Positions 1 through 10,453 of a stretch of 60,920 bases of DNA are shown here, in pieces (within the stretch, counting starts at the first letter, position 1; every line of letters begins with the position of its first letter). The DNA is from Actinomycetales bacterium (GTDB lineage Bacteria; Actinomycetota; Actinomycetes; Nanopelagicales; Nanopelagicaceae). Below the pieces are notes generated by a model, which saw only the letters and a program-made list of their open reading frames with translations, was not told the origin of the DNA and ran no database searches. The stretch is from assembly GCA_018969355.1 (NCBI GenBank), contig JAGWYO010000004.1, forward strand, positions 1 through 60,920. The letters run 5' to 3'. The position numbers and the translations under genes are program-made.

Positions 1-796
1 TGGTCTTACTTGCATGCCCATGAAAGTGCGTTCCAAAATCCTGGCCAGCCAAAGTTTTATCGGCATCGTCTAGCGAAGTTAAAAGCATGGGAATACCAGC
101 TGAGGTGGCGATGCGTGCAGCTTCAACTTTAGTGACCATTCCCCCGCTGCCAACTCCAGAAGACCCAGCCCCGCCAAGAGTTTGATTCTCAACATCTGCA
201 ACATGTGCTACCTCGTGAATGCGCTGAGCACCTGCCTGTGTTGGTGGAGCATCATAGAGAGCATCAATATCAGAGACTAAAACCAATAAATCTGCACTTA
301 TCAAAAGTGCCACTAACGCAGCAAGCCGATCATTATCGCCAAAACGAATTTCTCCTGTGCCAACTGTGTCATTTTCATTAATGATGGGAACAACCCCAAG
401 TTGAAGTAAGCGATAGAGAGTGCGCTGAGCATTTTGGTAATGAGAGCGGCGCACAACATCTTCAGTTGTTAACAATACTTGAGAAGCAGTAATGGAATGG
501 CGGTTAAAACTTTGAGTGTATTGAGCAATTAGAAGACCTTGTCCAACAGAAGCTGCAGCTTGCTGTGTTGCTAAATCCTTTGGACGAGAAGAAAGCCCCA
601 AAGGTGCAAGGCCTGCAGCGATTGCACCGGAGGAAACAACGACTACTTCTGATCCGCGCACTTTACATGCAGCAACCACATCAACAAGTTTGTTAACTGC
701 CTGAACATCAAGGGCTGAACCGGCTTTACCTGTGAGAGAGGACGAGCCTATTTTGATGACGATGCGCTTTGCAGAAGCAATCTGCTCTCGGCTCAC
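1..796 (-). CDS. proB: Glutamate 5-kinase, N-terminal part (cut by window edge)
   Basis: Catalyses ATP-dependent phosphorylation of glutamate, the first step of proline synthesis. The first 265 codons are visible; the full protein is usually about 370 residues with a C-terminal PUA domain, which lies outside. The N-terminus reads [19 protein letters not shown], followed by the amino-acid-kinase motifs [20 protein letters not shown] and [12 protein letters not shown]. The start is a GTG at 796 that overlaps the obgE stop as GTGA; an ATG at 803 is out of frame. Translational coupling to obgE is likely. The obgE-proB order is common in actinobacteria and firmicutes. Confidence 0.93.
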   Translation of the reverse strand, partial: MSREQIASAKRIVIKIGSSSLTGKAGSALDVQAVNKLVDVVAACKVRGSEVVVVSSGAIAAGLAPLGLSSRPKDLATQQAAASVGQGLLIAQYTQSFNRHSITASQVLLTTEDVVRRSHYQNAQRTLYRLLQLGVVPIINENDTVGTGEIRFGDNDRLAALVALLISADLLVLVSDIDALYDAPPTQAGAQRIHEVAHVADVENQTLGGAGSSGVGSGGMVTKVEAARIATSAGIPMLLTSLDDADKTLAGQDFGTHFHGHASKT

Positions 797-2301
797 TTGT
801 CATCTCCATCCACTAATTCATTGACTTCACTCGCTGAAATCTTAGGCGTATGTGGGTCTTCAACGTTGTATTCCCACTGCTTTGCAATCTCATCATCGCT
901 AAGCACATCATCAATACGCTCGGTTTGCGCCCATGTTGATTCAAGACGTGAATCCTCACCACGGCGATGCAAGTGACCAGCTAACTGCTCTGCCCCAGCT
1001 TCAATGGTTGGCTCCCAATCAAAAACAACTTGAGTCAGGCCATCACCAATGCGCACTTCACTTCCAGCTACTGCGCCTTTCTTGAAAAGCTCTTTTTCAA
1101 CACCCAATTGCGCTAAACGATCGGCAAGGTAACCAATTGCTTCAGCGTTTTTAAAGTTAGTCTGACGCACCCAGCGCTCAACCTTTTTACCGCGAACATT
1201 AAATGAGCCATCAGCATTTGCTTTAACGTCAAAGCCAGAATCATCAACTGCAACTGGGCGCAAGACAATGCGTGTGCGAACTTGCGCGCCTGCTTGAGCA
1301 GCCCGATCTTTTTGAATCTGACGGGCCATCGCATATGTCAGCTCTTGTAATCCTGCACGTGATGCAGCAGAGACTTGGTAGACCTCCAAGCCTCGCTCTC
1401 GCAAATCGCCTTCAACCATATCTGCCATAGCTTTGCCATCAGGAATATCAGTCTTATTGAGCGCAATAATTCGCACGCGATCTTCAAGACCACCATAAAC
1501 AGCTAGCTCATTTTCAATAATTTCAAGATCGTGCACGGGATTGCGATCAGTTTCTAGAGTTCCACAATCCAACACATGCACAAGTGCAACACAGCGCTCA
1601 ACATGGCGCAGAAATTCTAGGCCCAAGCCCTTTCCTTGGCTTGCACCTGGAATTAACCCTGGAACATCGGCAACGGTAAATCGTGTTTCTCCTGCTTGAA
1701 CAACACCCAGATTTGGTGCAAGGGTGGTAAATGGATAGTCAGCAATCTTTGGGCGTGCTGCAGAAATAGCTGCAATGAGAGATGATTTTCCTGCACTTGG
1801 AAAACCAACAAGTGCGATGTCTGCAACTGATTTAAGTTCAAGGAAAAGTGTGCGCTCTTCACCAGGTTCACCCAATAATGCAAAACCTGGGGCACGACGC
1901 TTTGAAGATGAGAGTGCCATATTTCCAAGACCACCAAAACCACCTTGGGCTGCGACAAAAGTGGTGCCCGTTCCAACAAGATCAGCAATCTGTTCGCCAC
2001 TTGCATCAAAAATAACTGTTCCGTTTGGAACTCCAAGGATTAAATCTTCACCTTGGTGGCCATCTTTGCGATCGCCATAACCTTGATGTCCAGAGGTTGC
2101 TTTGCGATGTGGTGAGTGGTGAAAATCAAGAAGGGTTGTGACGCTTGGATCGACAACTAGAATTACATCCCCACCGCGTCCGCCATTGCCGCCATCTGGT
2201 CCACCTAGTGGCTTGAATTTTTCGCGCTTAACTGAAACGCACCCATCTCCGCCTTTTCCGGCGCTGGCATAGAGAGTCACACGATCAACAAATGTTGTCA
2301 T
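793..2301 (-). CDS. obgE: GTPase ObgE/CgtA
   Basis: Ribosome-associated GTPase acting in 50S assembly and stress control. The protein is 502 residues long. An N-terminal glycine-rich Obg fold ([14 protein letters not shown]) is followed by a G domain with GFPSAGKS (G1), DVPG (G3) and NKTD (G4), then an OCT domain and a charged tail. I chose ATG 2301 because AAGGGAG lies 8 nt upstream; an in-frame GTG at 2319 would add six residues and sits inside that ribosome-binding site. It follows rplU-rpmA in the classical L21-L27-Obg order, but a terminator separates them. Confidence 0.97.
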   Translation of the reverse strand: MTTFVDRVTLYASAGKGGDGCVSVKREKFKPLGGPDGGNGGRGGDVILVVDPSVTTLLDFHHSPHRKATSGHQGYGDRKDGHQGEDLILGVPNGTVIFDASGEQIADLVGTGTTFVAAQGGFGGLGNMALSSSKRRAPGFALLGEPGEERTLFLELKSVADIALVGFPSAGKSSLIAAISAARPKIADYPFTTLAPNLGVVQAGETRFTVADVPGLIPGASQGKGLGLEFLRHVERCVALVHVLDCGTLETDRNPVHDLEIIENELAVYGGLEDRVRIIALNKTDIPDGKAMADMVEGDLRERGLEVYQVSAASRAGLQELTYAMARQIQKDRAAQAGAQVRTRIVLRPVAVDDSGFDVKANADGSFNVRGKKVERWVRQTNFKNAEAIGYLADRLAQLGVEKELFKKGAVAGSEVRIGDGLTQVVFDWEPTIEAGAEQLAGHLHRRGEDSRLESTWAQTERIDDVLSDDEIAKQWEYNVEDPHTPKISASEVNELVDGDDK

Positions 2302-2325
2302 GTCATTGACTCCCTTCACTGAAGA

Positions 2326-2360
2326 AAATAAAAAAAGCGAGCCGTGTGATTACGGCTCGC
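2326..2360 (-). terminator. Rho-independent terminator after rpmA
   Basis: On the minus strand there is a perfect 9-bp stem (GCGAGCCGT pairing with ACGGCTCGC, 2337-2345 and 2352-2360) with a 6-nt loop, followed by a T-rich run at 2326-2336. It lies between rpmA and obgE, so it would end or attenuate the rplU-rpmA transcript before obgE-proB. Confidence 0.88.
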
Positions 2361-2378
2361 CCTTGATAGAGAAAGCTT

Positions 2379-2639
2379 TTATAGAGCTACCGGAACCACA
2401 ACATTGACTACACGACGTCCGCGAGCGCGACCGTATTCGACTGCACCAGCTGCTAATGCAAACAGAGTGTCGTCCTTACCGCGTCCCACGTTCTTGCCTG
2501 GGTGAAAATGTGTTCCGCGCTGGCGAACTAGAATTTCGCCTGCATTAACTTCTTGTCCGCCAAATCGCTTAATACCGAGGTATTGTGCATTGGAGTCGCG
2601 ACCGTTTCGTGTCGAGGAGACACCCTTCTTACTTGCCAT
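2379..2639 (-). CDS. rpmA: 50S ribosomal protein L27
   Basis: Ribosomal protein located near the peptidyl-transferase centre. It has 86 residues, the usual length, and begins [19 protein letters not shown] without the N-terminal extension that firmicutes cleave off. The conserved cores RFGGQ and [10 protein letters not shown] are present. It starts 11 nt after the rplU stop, so the two are co-transcribed. Confidence 0.98.
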   Translation of the reverse strand: MASKKGVSSTRNGRDSNAQYLGIKRFGGQEVNAGEILVRQRGTHFHPGKNVGRGKDDTLFALAAGAVEYGRARGRRVVNVVVPVAL

Positions 2640-2650
2640 GTATGTATCCC

Positions 2651-2965
2651 TTACTTCGCGCCGTTGATGGCGGTAATTTTTACGAGAGTCTGCTTAGCGC
2701 GAAATCCCTGACGACGACGGTGGCCTGTCTTGTTCTTGTAACGCAAAATATCGATTTTTGGACCCTTAGTCTCTTCAAGTACTTCGCCTGTGACCTTAAC
2801 GCCAGAGAGAAGCTTTGGATCTGAAGTAACTGATGCACCATCTACTAGGAGCACAGCAGGAAATGACACAGTTGCGCCAACAGCAGCATCGATTCGATCG
2901 ACGCTGACCGTGTCTCCAACTGCCACTTTCTCCTGATGGCCGCCAGCTTTAACGATTGCGTACAC
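2651..2965 (-). CDS. rplU: 50S ribosomal protein L21
   Basis: Ribosomal protein of 104 residues. I chose GTG 2965, giving the family N-terminus [14 protein letters not shown], with GGAG 6 nt upstream. A longer reading from 3001 would add twelve residues with no family similarity. The signature [13 protein letters not shown] is near the C-terminus. It is the first gene of the rplU-rpmA operon and has its own promoter. Confidence 0.96.
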   Translation of the reverse strand: MYAIVKAGGHQEKVAVGDTVSVDRIDAAVGATVSFPAVLLVDGASVTSDPKLLSGVKVTGEVLEETKGPKIDILRYKNKTGHRRRQGFRAKQTLVKITAINGAK

Positions 2966-3027
2966 GTGTAACTCCAGTTCATTTTTAGCCCATGGCAGCA
3001 ACCATAGGTTCCTTCGGGCAGAGGTTA

Positions 3028-3056
3028 AGGGTACGCAGCCTCCTGGCCAGGGTCAA
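3028..3056 (-). promoter_or_regulatory. Promoter of rplU-rpmA
   Basis: On the minus strand, -35 TTGACC (3056-3051), a 17-nt spacer and -10 TACCCT (3033-3028). The predicted start near 3021 leaves a leader of roughly 55 nt before the rplU GTG. This is the best sigma-70-like promoter I see in the first 10 kb. Confidence 0.7.
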
Positions 3057-3066
3057 ATTGCGATTT

Positions 3067-4008
3067 CTAGCCCTTGTGGGCGATACGGGTCAATGCCTTT
3101 TCTAAGGCATAAATCGGATCGCTGGCCGCCCCTTTGACTTGGGCATCGGCCAGTGCAATGGCCCCAACGGCATCGGCTATTTGAGCTGGTGTCCATCGAT
3201 TTAACTGTCTGCGGGCCTTATCTATTTGCCATGGCGCCATTCCTAATTGCCCAGCAAGTTCAAATGATTTCACAGCGCGATTTGCACCTGAAACTTTGGC
3301 AAGGGATCGAAGAGATGAAGCAATTGCACTTGTAATCATTACTGGATCAGTTCCAGTTTCTAGTGCGCTTCGTAGTGCAATGAGTGCTGCAGGTAAATTG
3401 CCATCCAACGTGGCATCTGCCACATCAAATCCTGTTGTTTCCACTCTGCCCTGATGAAACTTATCAATCATTACCTCATCGATAGTGCCAGATGGTGCAT
3501 CTGCTGCAATCTGCCCCGCAGCTGATAGAAGTTCACGTAAATCATTTCCTAGCGCTGCGACTAAGGCGGTGATTGCTCCTGGGGTGGCTTTGCGTTGCAA
3601 ATCAAGAAAGAGATTGCGAACAAACTCTTCCTTTTCAGATTCTTTCTTGAGCGGTTCGCATGCAATTAACTCAGGCTTGAGCTTTTTAATTGTATCTAAA
3701 AGCGCTTTGCCCTTCACGCCACCTTTATGAATAAAAACTACTGTTATTGTTGGATCTGGAGAATCTAAATACCTCACAACTTCATCTTTGGAGTCTTCAG
3801 GTAAATCCTGTAAATCTCGGATAATTAATGCACGACGCTCTGAAAATAAGGATGGGGCAAGTGCGTCAGCGATATCGCCAACTATCGCATCCGCGGCAAA
3901 GAGTGTAGTTATCTCACATTTTTCTTCCTGAAGTTGGGCAGCAATCTTAGTAAGTGCTCTATCAGCAAGGGCGGCTTCTGATCCCAGAATCAGGTAGAGA
4001 GAATTCAT
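3067..4008 (-). CDS. holA: DNA polymerase III subunit delta
   Basis: Clamp-loader delta subunit that opens the beta clamp during replication. It has 313 residues and the weakly conserved HolA organisation: an N-terminal segment (LYLILGSEAALADRALTKI), a central AAA+-like region with no Walker motif as expected for delta, and a C-terminal collar domain (QLGMAPWQIDKARRQL). It follows comEC by 7 nt; comEA-comEC-holA is a frequent gene order in Gram-positive bacteria. Confidence 0.9.
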   Translation of the reverse strand: MNSLYLILGSEAALADRALTKIAAQLQEEKCEITTLFAADAIVGDIADALAPSLFSERRALIIRDLQDLPEDSKDEVVRYLDSPDPTITVVFIHKGGVKGKALLDTIKKLKPELIACEPLKKESEKEEFVRNLFLDLQRKATPGAITALVAALGNDLRELLSAAGQIAADAPSGTIDEVMIDKFHQGRVETTGFDVADATLDGNLPAALIALRSALETGTDPVMITSAIASSLRSLAKVSGANRAVKSFELAGQLGMAPWQIDKARRQLNRWTPAQIADAVGAIALADAQVKGAASDPIYALEKALTRIAHKG

Positions 4009-4015
4009 TGTGTAT

Positions 4016-6157
4016 CTACCCCCATCGAATGAGATTAAAGCGCCCCTTGGCTTTTCGTATAGTCAATCGATGCTCTCGCACGTGCACTGCAATTGCTCCA
4101 TCGATATCAGTACGCAAAACCTGTGAACCGAGTCTAGTCAGCGCATCCAGAGTTTGCACCGCTGGATGCCCGTACATATTGCCTACCCCCACCGAGATAA
4201 TTGAAATACGTGGGTGCAATGCGGCCATGAAATCTAGATCTTGGTACCTAGAACCGTGATGGCAGACCTTATAGATGTCAACAGGGGCGATATCGTTGAC
4301 CAAGATTTGCTGTACCGGTGGCTCTAGATCCCCACCTGCAAAGATTGAAAACTGATCACTTGTAATCAATGTGGCAATACTGGAGTTGTTTATCTGCGAA
4401 CCCTCCCCAGGCATCTCTTCAAAACTAGTTGCGTTCACAGTGGGCCAGAGGACTCTTATGGTTAATGGCCCAACTCTTGAACTCATTCCCCGCACCGCCT
4501 GAATCATCTCAACACCGGCTAACGCCGACTGTGCCATGGCACTTTCAACAAGTGGTGCTGAGTTAACGCTGACCCAGACTTGTCCAACAGTGCGCTCATT
4601 TAACGCCCCCGGTAATCCGGCAACATGATCTGCATGAAAGTGCGAAAGAATAAGAAGTGGAATCTCTTTTATCCCTAAGGCTTTCAAACAACGATCCTCA
4701 GCAACTGGATCGGGTCCAACATCGATAACTAAGCCTTGATGATTGCCTAAATTAATCACCATCGAATCTCCCTGACCAATATCACAATTGGCAATCTCCC
4801 AATCTCCACCTGGCCATCGCTGCAACACTGTAATAGAGATCAGAATTATTAATGTAGAGATGGTGATGTATGTGAACCACTTCTTAAACAACCACACCAA
4901 CAGTGTAAAAATGGCAACTATCAGAAAGCCAGTTTTGCCTGTGCGCAAAGTTAAAACTGGAAAGTTCGATGCCCAATGTGCAATGAGTGCAATAGCTGCA
5001 GCAGGAAACCTAATAAACCACATCAACACAGTCGTAAGGGAGGGTAGAACAGGTGAAAAGAGAGCGGCAATAAAACCTACAATTGTTATGGGTGCAACAA
5101 AGGGGGCTGCTAATAAGTTTGCAATCACACTCATTGGAGCTAAATATCCTGAGAGTGCAACGATGATGGGTGAGCAGAAAACAATTGCCGCAATTGGTGG
5201 GGATAGGGCTTGGGCCAACTTAACTGGCATGTGAGGTGAGAGTTTTTCAATCAGCACAGGTGCAAAGAGAAGTAGTCCTGCCGTTGCCAAGACAGAAAGA
5301 GCAAAACCTGCATCGCGCGCCTGCCATGGATCAACAACGACAACTGCTGCCATGGCAAAACCAAGTGCAGGAAGTGAATCTCGCGGGCGCTTTGTGCCTT
5401 GTGCAATGAGTAAAACTGCAGCCATGGCTGCAGCGCGCAACACTGATGGAGATGGCCGGACTAGTGCAATAAAAGCAATGAGAGAAATAGCTGTTGCCGT
5501 AAGACGATATTTCATTCTTGCAAAAGCAAACTGCATCATCCACAAGACAAAAGCTGAAACAAGTGCGAAATTGGCACCGCTGACAGCGACTAAGTGGGTT
5601 AAGCCAGAGCGCTTCATAGAATTTTTGAACTGTGCATTTTGTTTAGAAGTATCTCCCAGCACCATTCCAGGTATGAGTGCTCCAGCATCTCCATCACCAG
5701 ATAGTGAACGTAGCCCCGAGCGAATTGCACCCAATGCGCTGGCCCAATGAGATGGCTGAGTTTGAATATCAATCCCATCCTTTATGACAACTAACGCAGC
5801 AACTCGAGCTTCTTTGCTTGAAACGATTCGCCCTTGAGCGCTAAATCTTTGCCCAGGTAAGAGTTTTCTCACGCTTTGGTCTGAGGTTATTACGCGTATA
5901 GGCGTTCGAAGTGTGTAATGAATTGAGCTGTTATGTACGAATACCGCACGTGCAATAAATGAGTAGTTACCGGTACTTGTCTTATTGGGATCGCTCACCA
6001 CTTCGGCTGTAATCATTGCACTTTGCGAAAAGAATCTAGCTATCTGACTATGTGCAAGAGATGCCTGGCGAATAGACATCACTGTGGACCCGAGTAGAAC
6101 TGCACAAATAAGTACGCTCAATCGCGCTTTCCGACTAGCACAAGAGACTGCGCACAA
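4016..6157 (-). CDS. comEC: ComEC/Rec2 DNA-uptake channel protein
   Basis: Inner-membrane channel carrying single-stranded DNA during transformation. It contains the Competence domain with several hydrophobic segments (motif THLVAVSGANFALV) and a C-terminal metallo-beta-lactamase-like domain with HFHADHVAG. The coordinates use the only NTG-type start with good reading, TTG 6157 (713 residues). However, the same frame continues upstream with a typical ComEC hydrophobic N-terminus (YRAVALGGAIWVGALFQSA, then WRISIAALVL) up to about 6256. No ATG, GTG or TTG exists there, only an ATT at 6289 with GGTG upstream, or a shift from the overlapping comEA frame. The true N-terminus is therefore probably longer than listed. 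Confidence 0.9.
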   Translation of the reverse strand: MCAVSCASRKARLSVLICAVLLGSTVMSIRQASLAHSQIARFFSQSAMITAEVVSDPNKTSTGNYSFIARAVFVHNSSIHYTLRTPIRVITSDQSVRKLLPGQRFSAQGRIVSSKEARVAALVVIKDGIDIQTQPSHWASALGAIRSGLRSLSGDGDAGALIPGMVLGDTSKQNAQFKNSMKRSGLTHLVAVSGANFALVSAFVLWMMQFAFARMKYRLTATAISLIAFIALVRPSPSVLRAAAMAAVLLIAQGTKRPRDSLPALGFAMAAVVVVDPWQARDAGFALSVLATAGLLLFAPVLIEKLSPHMPVKLAQALSPPIAAIVFCSPIIVALSGYLAPMSVIANLLAAPFVAPITIVGFIAALFSPVLPSLTTVLMWFIRFPAAAIALIAHWASNFPVLTLRTGKTGFLIVAIFTLLVWLFKKWFTYITISTLIILISITVLQRWPGGDWEIANCDIGQGDSMVINLGNHQGLVIDVGPDPVAEDRCLKALGIKEIPLLILSHFHADHVAGLPGALNERTVGQVWVSVNSAPLVESAMAQSALAGVEMIQAVRGMSSRVGPLTIRVLWPTVNATSFEEMPGEGSQINNSSIATLITSDQFSIFAGGDLEPPVQQILVNDIAPVDIYKVCHHGSRYQDLDFMAALHPRISIISVGVGNMYGHPAVQTLDALTRLGSQVLRTDIDGAIAVHVREHRLTIRKAKGRFNLIRWG

Positions 6158-6255
6158 AACCAGGGCTGCGATTGAAATCCTCCATGGCGCTGTGGCACTT
6201 TGAAATAGTGCACCAACCCAGATGGCGCCACCTAGGGCAACTGCTCTGTAATCAG

Positions 6256-6864
6256 TTAAACGCGGATTTTGTTTTTGATTTGTGCGAATTTTGCATCACC
6301 GATTCCACTGACTTTTTGCAAATCCTCAACTGTTATAAAGGGTCCATGTATTTTTCTATATTCGACTATGCGCCTTGCAATTACTGGCCCAATTCCATCA
6401 AGTGAATCAAAATCACTCACGGTTGCTCGGTTAATATTTATTGGGCCACTTCGCTTTGGCGTACTTATTCGTACGCCTCTGCTATTTGCAACAGCTGCAT
6501 CCACATAGATCTGTTCACCATCGGCTAAAACTCTGGCCAAATTTATAGTGCTTAAATCTGCACCGGCAGCAGATCCCCCAGCGGCTTTGATTGCATCAAT
6601 TACTCGTGAACTTGCAGCCAGTGTGTAAACACCCGGAGTATTAACTGCACCTGTGACATCTACGAATATCTCCGGTGCTTGCACTTGCTCGACAACTACA
6701 GCAGGCGCGCTTACTTCATCCGTATTTCCTCTAACGACAATGAATACCGAGATAACAACGACTACTGCCGAAATGGAAAGGAGGGCACGTTTTTGAATAG
6801 AGGTGAAATTGAGATCAAACCACCAATTGGCTAGCTTTTCGAAGATCTGAGAGAAATAGTCCAT
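6256..6864 (-). CDS. comEA: ComEA-like DNA-binding protein
   Basis: Membrane-anchored DNA receptor for transformation. It has 202 residues: a short cytoplasmic part, one membrane segment (about residues 27-44, LLSISAVVVVISVFIVV), a SLBB domain (DVTGAVNTPGVYTL) and a C-terminal helix-hairpin-helix pair (INRATVSDFDSLDGIGPVIA and VSGIGDAKFAQI). This is the standard architecture of Gram-positive ComEA. The stop TAA at 6256-6258 lies inside the apparent extended frame of comEC. Confidence 0.93.
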   Translation of the reverse strand: MDYFSQIFEKLANWWFDLNFTSIQKRALLSISAVVVVISVFIVVRGNTDEVSAPAVVVEQVQAPEIFVDVTGAVNTPGVYTLAASSRVIDAIKAAGGSAAGADLSTINLARVLADGEQIYVDAAVANSRGVRISTPKRSGPININRATVSDFDSLDGIGPVIARRIVEYRKIHGPFITVEDLQKVSGIGDAKFAQIKNKIRV

Positions 6865-6924
6865 GCCCTCATGGTTGCGGGCATCGAAATTACACTCTTA
6901 CGTACGGCCAAAGGCTGTGGATAT

Positions 6925-7809
6925 TTACTTCTTAATCCAGTAGTCGTTGATGTATTTCTCACCCTCATCGCAGAAAAAGGTCACAACGTTTTCAACACCG
7001 TACTGCTGCTTTAATCTCTTGGCGGCAATCAAATGAGCACCTGATGAAGGGCCCACGAAAATGCCATGTACGCGTGCTATGCGGCGCATTTCCTCAATCG
7101 ATTCCTCTGAACCCACATCAATGACTCCATCAAGTTCATGATGGTGGCGAGAAACAATCCCTGGAATGAAGCCATCGGCGATACCTTCAATTAAATGTTT
7201 TGACACTTCTCCACACAAGATTGTGCAGGATTCAGAGGGCTCCAAAGCAATAACTTTGCAATTAGGATTTGCAGCTTTTAGTGCTTGTCCCACACCAATA
7301 ATTGTTCCACCAGTGCCAACTCCCCCAATAACTAGATCTGGCAAAACCGGCATCTGTTGCAAAATCTCTTGACCTAACCATTCGCGGTTTTCATCTACGT
7401 TCCAGTCATTATCAAACTGCTGTGGGGCAAAAAACCCGGGCATTGCGCCACGACGACGTGCTTCTTCAAGTGCATCGTTAACATGGAAATCGCCCATGGT
7501 GTGAACTTCTGCACCAAATGCCTCCGAGATTGCGGTGCGCTCTGGACTCATTCCGTCGGGCATGATTACTAACATCTTGTAACCCTTTACCGCTGCAACC
7601 ATACTCATGGCATTGCCAGTATTACCACTGCTTGCTTCAACAATTGTGTCACCGGGTTTGAGCAATCCTTCGGCTTCAGCACGTTCAATCATGTATTTAG
7701 CGATTCGCGCTTTAATAGAACCAGATGGATTCATGTATTCCATCTTGACCCAGATTCCTTCAATATTAATTAATGGTGTGTTACCTATTGCATCTAGAAT
7801 TGTCTTCAT
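6925..7809 (-). CDS. Cysteine synthase-family PLP enzyme
   Basis: Fold-type II PLP enzyme of the CysK / cystathionine beta-synthase family, 294 residues from ATG 7809 (AAAGG 8 nt upstream; GTG 7818 is an alternative). It shows the PLP-lysine region NPSGSIKARIA, the substrate loop SSGNTGNAMSM, the phosphate-binding GVGTGGTI and SSGAH. It differs from the second paralogue in this window (59605-60531), which has NPTSSVKDRLG. The substrate cannot be read from sequence: O-acetylserine, homocysteine/serine or another beta-replacement is possible. It lies 40 nt after leuS, with no serine acetyltransferase beside it. Confidence 0.85.
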   Translation of the reverse strand: MKTILDAIGNTPLINIEGIWVKMEYMNPSGSIKARIAKYMIERAEAEGLLKPGDTIVEASSGNTGNAMSMVAAVKGYKMLVIMPDGMSPERTAISEAFGAEVHTMGDFHVNDALEEARRRGAMPGFFAPQQFDNDWNVDENREWLGQEILQQMPVLPDLVIGGVGTGGTIIGVGQALKAANPNCKVIALEPSESCTILCGEVSKHLIEGIADGFIPGIVSRHHHELDGVIDVGSEESIEEMRRIARVHGIFVGPSSGAHLIAAKRLKQQYGVENVVTFFCDEGEKYINDYWIKK

Positions 7810-7849
7810 TAACATCACCTTTCACATTGTGGAACCACATGCGCAATTG

Positions 7850-10333
7850 TTAAGCGACGATATTAACTAGTTTTGGCGCACGCGCAATGACCTTTTTCGG
7901 TGCGTCTGTGCCTAGTTCGGCAACAATCGTTGGGTGTGCAAGGGCTAAGGCCTCAAGTTCTGCATCAGTAATCGTTGGTGAGACATCAATGCGCTCTTTA
8001 ATCTTGCCATTAATTTGAATAACAGCTTCCACGGAATCTGCCACAAGAAGTTTTGGATCCACCGCTGGCCAGCCTGCAAGTGCCACTGCAGGCTTATGTC
8101 CTAAGCGCTCCCACATTTCTTCTGCCGTAAATGGTGCGACAAGTGAGAGCATGATTGCAACAGCTTCAGCTGCCTCACGCACTGCAGGATCAGCAGCGCC
8201 GCACCCCGAATCAATAGCCTTACGAGTTGCATTGACTAGCTCCATCACACGGGCCACTGCAACATTAAATCGGAATGACTCAATTGCAAATGAAGCATCG
8301 TGCAAAGCCTTATGTGTCGCTTTGCGTAGAGAGAGATCTCCTTGTGAAAAATCTACTCCTGGGGCAGTTGTGACATCTGCTGATAAGCGCCAAGCACGAG
8401 TTAAGAATTTCACTGACCCTGATGGTGAAACATCAGACCAATCGACATCATCTTCTGGTGGACCAGCAAACACCATGGATAAACGAATTGCATCAACTCC
8501 ATGACGTTCAAGTTCATCTGAAAGGCGCACTACGTTGCCACGGCTCTTCGACATTGCAGAGCCATCCATGACAACCATTCCTTGATTGAGTAGGCGCGTA
8601 AATGGTTCATTAAAATTGACCATTCCCATGTCGTTCAAAACCTTGGTGAAGAAACGACTATAGAGAAGGTGCAAAATTGCATGAGTTACACCACCAACAT
8701 ATTGATCAACAGGTAACCAGGTTTCAATATCTTTCTTTAAAAATGGCTGGTCGTGCACGGTAGAGGATGGATAACGCAAGTAATACCACGATGAGTCCAC
8801 GAAAGTATCCATGGTGTCGGTATCTCTCTTTGATGCAGTCCCACATCTAGGACAAGCAACATTGACCCAATCAGTTGCAGCGCCAAGTGGTGACGTACCC
8901 TTTGGTTTTAAATCTAAACCTTTAGCATCTGGCAAGGTGAGTGGAAGTTGATCTGCTGGCACTGGAACTTCACCACAGGAAGGGCAGTGAATAATTGGAA
9001 TCGGTGTTCCCCAGTATCGTTGGCGTGAAACTAACCAATCGCGCAAACGGTAGTTACGGGCTGATTTTCCAAGGCCATCTTTTTCAAGTTGAGTATTAAT
9101 TGCAGCAATCGCATCGGCCTTATTGAGGCCATTGAGGGTGCCAGAGTTGACTAATGTGCCATCTCCAGTAGTTGCAACCCCACTGGTGTTGGGATCTTCT
9201 TCGCCAGTTTCGACTACTACAACTACGGGCAATTTAAACGCTAGAGCAAAATCTAAATCTCGCTGATCGTGTGCGGGGACAGCCATGATGGCACCTGTGC
9301 CGTAATCAGCTAATACATAATCACTGGCCCAAATAGGTAGCTTTGCTCCATTTACTGGGTTAATTGCATATCGATTGAGGAAAACTCCACTCTTAGGGCG
9401 ATCTGTCGCTAGACGATCAATATCACTAGCAGCCTTAATCTTTTCAAGATAAGTATTAAACTCGGTTTCGATTCCTGTACCAACGACAAGTTCTGCGGCT
9501 AATTCACTATCGGCAGCAACAACCATAAATGTTGCACCATACAAAGTATCTGGGCGGGTGGTGTAAATCGTGACTGGATCTTTTCGATCTTCAATTACAA
9601 ATGAAACATTGGCGCCAGTTGAACGACCAATCCAGTTGCGCTGCATCATTAAGACTTTTTCCGGCCACTTGCCTTCAAGTTGCGCCATGTCATCAAGTAA
9701 ACGATCGGCATAGTCAGTAATTTTAAAATACCACTGGTTTAACTTTTTCTTTGTAACCGCTGAATCACATCGCTCGCACAGCCCTGCAACAACTTGCTCG
9801 TTAGCTAGAACTGTTTGGCAACCAGGACACCAGTTCACGGCTGAATCTTTTCGATAAGCAAGACCACGCTCGTGCAGCTGTATAAACAACCACTGATTCC
9901 ATTTGTAATATTCAGGGTCGCACGTGTTAAAAACTCGATCCCAATCAAAAGAACATGCAAAACGACGCATCGACGCCTTCTGCACCGCAATGTTTTCATA
10001 GGTCCAGATGCGTGGATCAGAATTGCGTTTAATTGCAGCATTTTCTGCAGGTAAACCAAATGCATCCCAAGCAATTGGATGCATAACGTTAAATCCCTTT
10101 TGAATCCAGTAGCGCGCAATGACATCGCCTAATGCATATGCCTCTGCATGGCCCATATGCAAATCACCTGATGGATAAGGAAACATATCCAAGACATATT
10201 TCTTCTCGCGCTTGTCATCCGGGCGACCAGATTTAAATGGCTCTACTTGATCCCAAATGGGCAGCCATTTTTCCTGCACGTAGGCAAAGTCGTATGCCGC
10301 GTGCTCGCGCTCGTCATTCACGTTTTTACTCAT
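7850..10333 (-). CDS. leuS: Leucine--tRNA ligase
   Basis: Charges tRNA-Leu. 827 residues from ATG 10333. HIGH appears as [20 protein letters not shown] as AMSKSRGN, and the editing domain carries [15 protein letters not shown] zinc-like Cys cluster (CPGC, CERC) is present. A reading from 10378 would add fifteen residues encoded entirely by the tRNA-Ala sequence, so I reject it. The chosen ATG lies only 3 nt after the tRNA 3' end, with no Shine-Dalgarno, so translation is probably leaderless or near-leaderless once the tRNA has been cut off. Confidence 0.97.
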   Translation of the reverse strand: MSKNVNDEREHAAYDFAYVQEKWLPIWDQVEPFKSGRPDDKREKKYVLDMFPYPSGDLHMGHAEAYALGDVIARYWIQKGFNVMHPIAWDAFGLPAENAAIKRNSDPRIWTYENIAVQKASMRRFACSFDWDRVFNTCDPEYYKWNQWLFIQLHERGLAYRKDSAVNWCPGCQTVLANEQVVAGLCERCDSAVTKKKLNQWYFKITDYADRLLDDMAQLEGKWPEKVLMMQRNWIGRSTGANVSFVIEDRKDPVTIYTTRPDTLYGATFMVVAADSELAAELVVGTGIETEFNTYLEKIKAASDIDRLATDRPKSGVFLNRYAINPVNGAKLPIWASDYVLADYGTGAIMAVPAHDQRDLDFALAFKLPVVVVVETGEEDPNTSGVATTGDGTLVNSGTLNGLNKADAIAAINTQLEKDGLGKSARNYRLRDWLVSRQRYWGTPIPIIHCPSCGEVPVPADQLPLTLPDAKGLDLKPKGTSPLGAATDWVNVACPRCGTASKRDTDTMDTFVDSSWYYLRYPSSTVHDQPFLKKDIETWLPVDQYVGGVTHAILHLLYSRFFTKVLNDMGMVNFNEPFTRLLNQGMVVMDGSAMSKSRGNVVRLSDELERHGVDAIRLSMVFAGPPEDDVDWSDVSPSGSVKFLTRAWRLSADVTTAPGVDFSQGDLSLRKATHKALHDASFAIESFRFNVAVARVMELVNATRKAIDSGCGAADPAVREAAEAVAIMLSLVAPFTAEEMWERLGHKPAVALAGWPAVDPKLLVADSVEAVIQINGKIKERIDVSPTITDAELEALALAHPTIVAELGTDAPKKVIARAPKLVNIVA

Positions 10334-10336
10334 ACG

Positions 10337-10409
10337 TGGAGCTAAGGGGATTTGAACCCCTGACCCCCTGCATGCCATGCAGGTGCGCTACCAGCTGCGC
10401 TATAGCCCC
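10337..10409 (-). tRNA. tRNA-Ala (anticodon GGC)
   Basis: A 73-nt cloverleaf on the minus strand. Acceptor GGGGCTA pairs with TAGCTCC (one G-T), the D stem is GCGC/GCGC, the anticodon stem is CCTGC/GCAGG around loop ATGGCAT with anticodon GGC, and the T arm is AGGGG TTCAAAT CCCCT with discriminator A. CCA is not encoded; the next bases are CGT and then the leuS ATG. Confidence 0.96.
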
Positions 10410-10453
10410 ATTTACTTCAAGTGCAGACCTTACCGCATACATGTGCGATGGTT

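Noticed and set aside
6256-6290. Classical slippery heptamer for a comEA-comEC frameshift
   Set aside because: The nearest candidate is C AAA AAC, which lacks the three identical first bases of a canonical X XXY YYZ site; a frameshift remains only one of several options.
10334-10378. N-terminal extension of leuS beginning MACRGSG
   Set aside because: It is encoded entirely by the tRNA-Ala sequence and has no similarity to leucyl-tRNA synthetases; ATG 10333 gives the family-like start.
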